DNA of 64,000 bases from Nitrospinaceae bacterium. GTDB taxonomy: Bacteria; Nitrospinota; Nitrospinia; Nitrospinales; VA-1. Positions 62,854 through 64,000 of the stretch are shown one piece after another. The first letter of the stretch is position 1. Each line of letters begins with the position of its first letter. A program made the translations under genes and the position numbers. Below the pieces are notes generated by a model. It saw only the letters and a program-made list of their open reading frames with translations, was not told the origin of the DNA and did no database searches. The stretch is taken from the NCBI GenBank assembly GCA_029261655.1, contig JAJDAY010000026.1, positions 202,362 through 266,361 on the forward strand, written 5' to 3'.

Positions 62854-64000
62854 ATGTTAAAGCCTTTATTTAAATCTTTAATTCCAGCCTGTTTGATCCT
62901 TCTGATTCTTCCCGTATCATCCCTGGCTTTTCCAAAATTTGATTATTTAACTAAAGGTGGAGTGTCTCTGGAGCAGGGAGACATGCGTATAGGCCGGATA
63001 CAGTTAAACCCTGGTCTCGCATTCAGCTCAGCTTATGAGTCCAACATATTTGATTCGGCCGATCAGGACTTTGCCAATGGCACCGTTGAGGAACCTACAG
63101 ACGATTTTATTTTTACTGTGAAACCTTCTATGGGCATATCACTGGATAGGGCCGCGGGTGAGATTTTCGGTTTTTATGCCAAATACAGCGGGAGAGATGA
63201 AAATTTTCTCCATGAAGGCGATACCCAGGATTTTTTCAATCACTTGATAGATGCCGGAATCAATCTGGGCGGACCTGGTGGTCGGGGTGATTTGACCATC
63301 GGCGGGAGCTGGCGAAAAGAGGCCGGTGGCTCTGACAGGGATATCAACTCCAATATCGGTAACCGTCAGGCAACAACAACCAGCACTGGTTTTGCGGAAT
63401 TACTTTACTCTCTCTCCAAGATTTTGAAGTTGCAATTAAAGGCGGAAGTGGAAGACCAGAAGTTCCAGGGTGTCGTGAGTCAAAACATTGATGAATATAA
63501 TTTTGGCGGGTCCATCTTCTGGCAAGCGACAACGCCTGCGGCATTTGGCATAAAGTACAACCATAAACTCAGACGCTACCAAATTCCTTCTCCTGCTAAT
63601 GATGATTCCGATTCTGACCAGGTTTTCCTCGCTATGAGGTGGGAACCCACGTCACTGATCTCCGGCGAGGTAGCGGTGGGTGTAGATATGAAAAGATTTG
63701 ATACTTTTACAGGCGAAGACAGCGAAGACCTGGTGTACCAGGTTGATGTGAATTATACCCCGGTGAAGCGAACCCGCGTTTCTCTAAAAGCCAGCCGGGA
63801 AATACTAGACTCCACCTTTGGGACTATTCAGTCGTTAATTTTGTCTAATATCACTATGTCGTTAGCTCAAAATTTAGGGAAAAAATTCACCCTGCTGGTA
63901 GAACTGAGCCATGATAACCTGGATTACCGCAGGTCCTCTATTGACTTTGCAAATGGAGGAGCCGTCAGAACCCGTGTTGACAATACAGTTGCGGGTTCCA
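62854..64000 (+). CDS. Outer-membrane beta-barrel protein of exopolysaccharide locus (partial, cut by window end)
   Basis: An open frame from ATG 62854 to the window end (382 codons, no stop), so absent from the ORF track. GAGGT lies nine bases before the ATG. A signal peptide (LIPACLILLILPVSSLAF) precedes LNPGLAFSSAYESNIFDSADQD, the opening typical of EpsL/BBP2-like barrels in polysaccharide export loci, followed by alternating strands (VFLAMRWEPTSLISGEVAVGVD). It may form the outer-membrane conduit, since no Wza-type protein is seen here. The family call is by pattern only. Confidence 0.75.
   Translation, partial: MLKPLFKSLIPACLILLILPVSSLAFPKFDYLTKGGVSLEQGDMRIGRIQLNPGLAFSSAYESNIFDSADQDFANGTVEEPTDDFIFTVKPSMGISLDRAAGEIFGFYAKYSGRDENFLHEGDTQDFFNHLIDAGINLGGPGGRGDLTIGGSWRKEAGGSDRDINSNIGNRQATTTSTGFAELLYSLSKILKLQLKAEVEDQKFQGVVSQNIDEYNFGGSIFWQATTPAAFGIKYNHKLRRYQIPSPANDDSDSDQVFLAMRWEPTSLISGEVAVGVDMKRFDTFTGEDSEDLVYQVDVNYTPVKRTRVSLKASREILDSTFGTIQSLILSNITMSLAQNLGKKFTLLVELSHDNLDYRRSSIDFANGGAVRTRVDNTVAGS

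Overview
The window looks like a marine Gram-negative chromosome of moderate GC. It carries outer-membrane barrels, a lipoprotein, c-type cytochromes and an envelope polysaccharide locus. The family mix (DUF6502/DUF5666 pair, Anbu proteasome operon, DUF4212/VC_2705 symporter) reminds me of Nitrospinota or delta/gamma-proteobacterial relatives. That placement is recall, not a search. I saw no tRNA, rRNA, CRISPR array, transposase or phage integrase.

Layout. (1) 307-6798: DUF6502 protein, a GIGGTG/DUF5666 secreted repeat protein, a MetA-type outer-membrane protein, a CcmI-like TPR protein, a lipoprotein (minus) and two monoheme cytochromes c. (2) 6936-9340: an overlapping RimB-like protease / RimK ligase / AstE-like deacylase trio. 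(3) 9380-13579 (minus): ion homeostasis operon with a CPA2 antiporter, MgtE, an MgtE-N partner protein and an MscS channel; then CDF and LapA genes on plus. (4) 15357-19444: the Anbu operon (circularly permuted ATP-grasp, alpha-E, Anbu, transglutaminase). (5) 19695-24289: a D-Ala-ligase-type ATP-grasp fused to an M20-like domain that has lost its metal ligands, a gamma-glutamyltransferase and an N-formylglutamate amidohydrolase family protein, followed by a duplicated fragment of the CDF gene. (6) 24597-29119: a beta-helix/pectate-lyase-like secreted protein with a small exported partner, and a two-subunit sodium symporter. (7) 29152-64000: a large exopolysaccharide/O-antigen type locus with a Wzc-type kinase, ABC flippase, glycosyltransferases, Wzy-like polymerase, CDP-glucose branch (RfbF/RfbG/C-methyltransferase), nucleotide-sugar enzymes, an initiating sugar transferase, and a beta-barrel protein cut by the window end.

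How they work together. Regions 2, 4 and 5 put three ATP-grasp peptide/amide ligases next to hydrolases of amide bonds within about 17 kb, suggesting synthesis and removal of a peptide or gamma-glutamyl type modification. In region 7, one gapless element (a GTAAC-N6-GTTAC-like dyad followed at fixed distance by TTCTTAATACC-like sequence) sits upstream of each of four transcription units and points toward the genes. This is the most notable uncatalogued signal I found and suggests a shared regulator of the polysaccharide locus.
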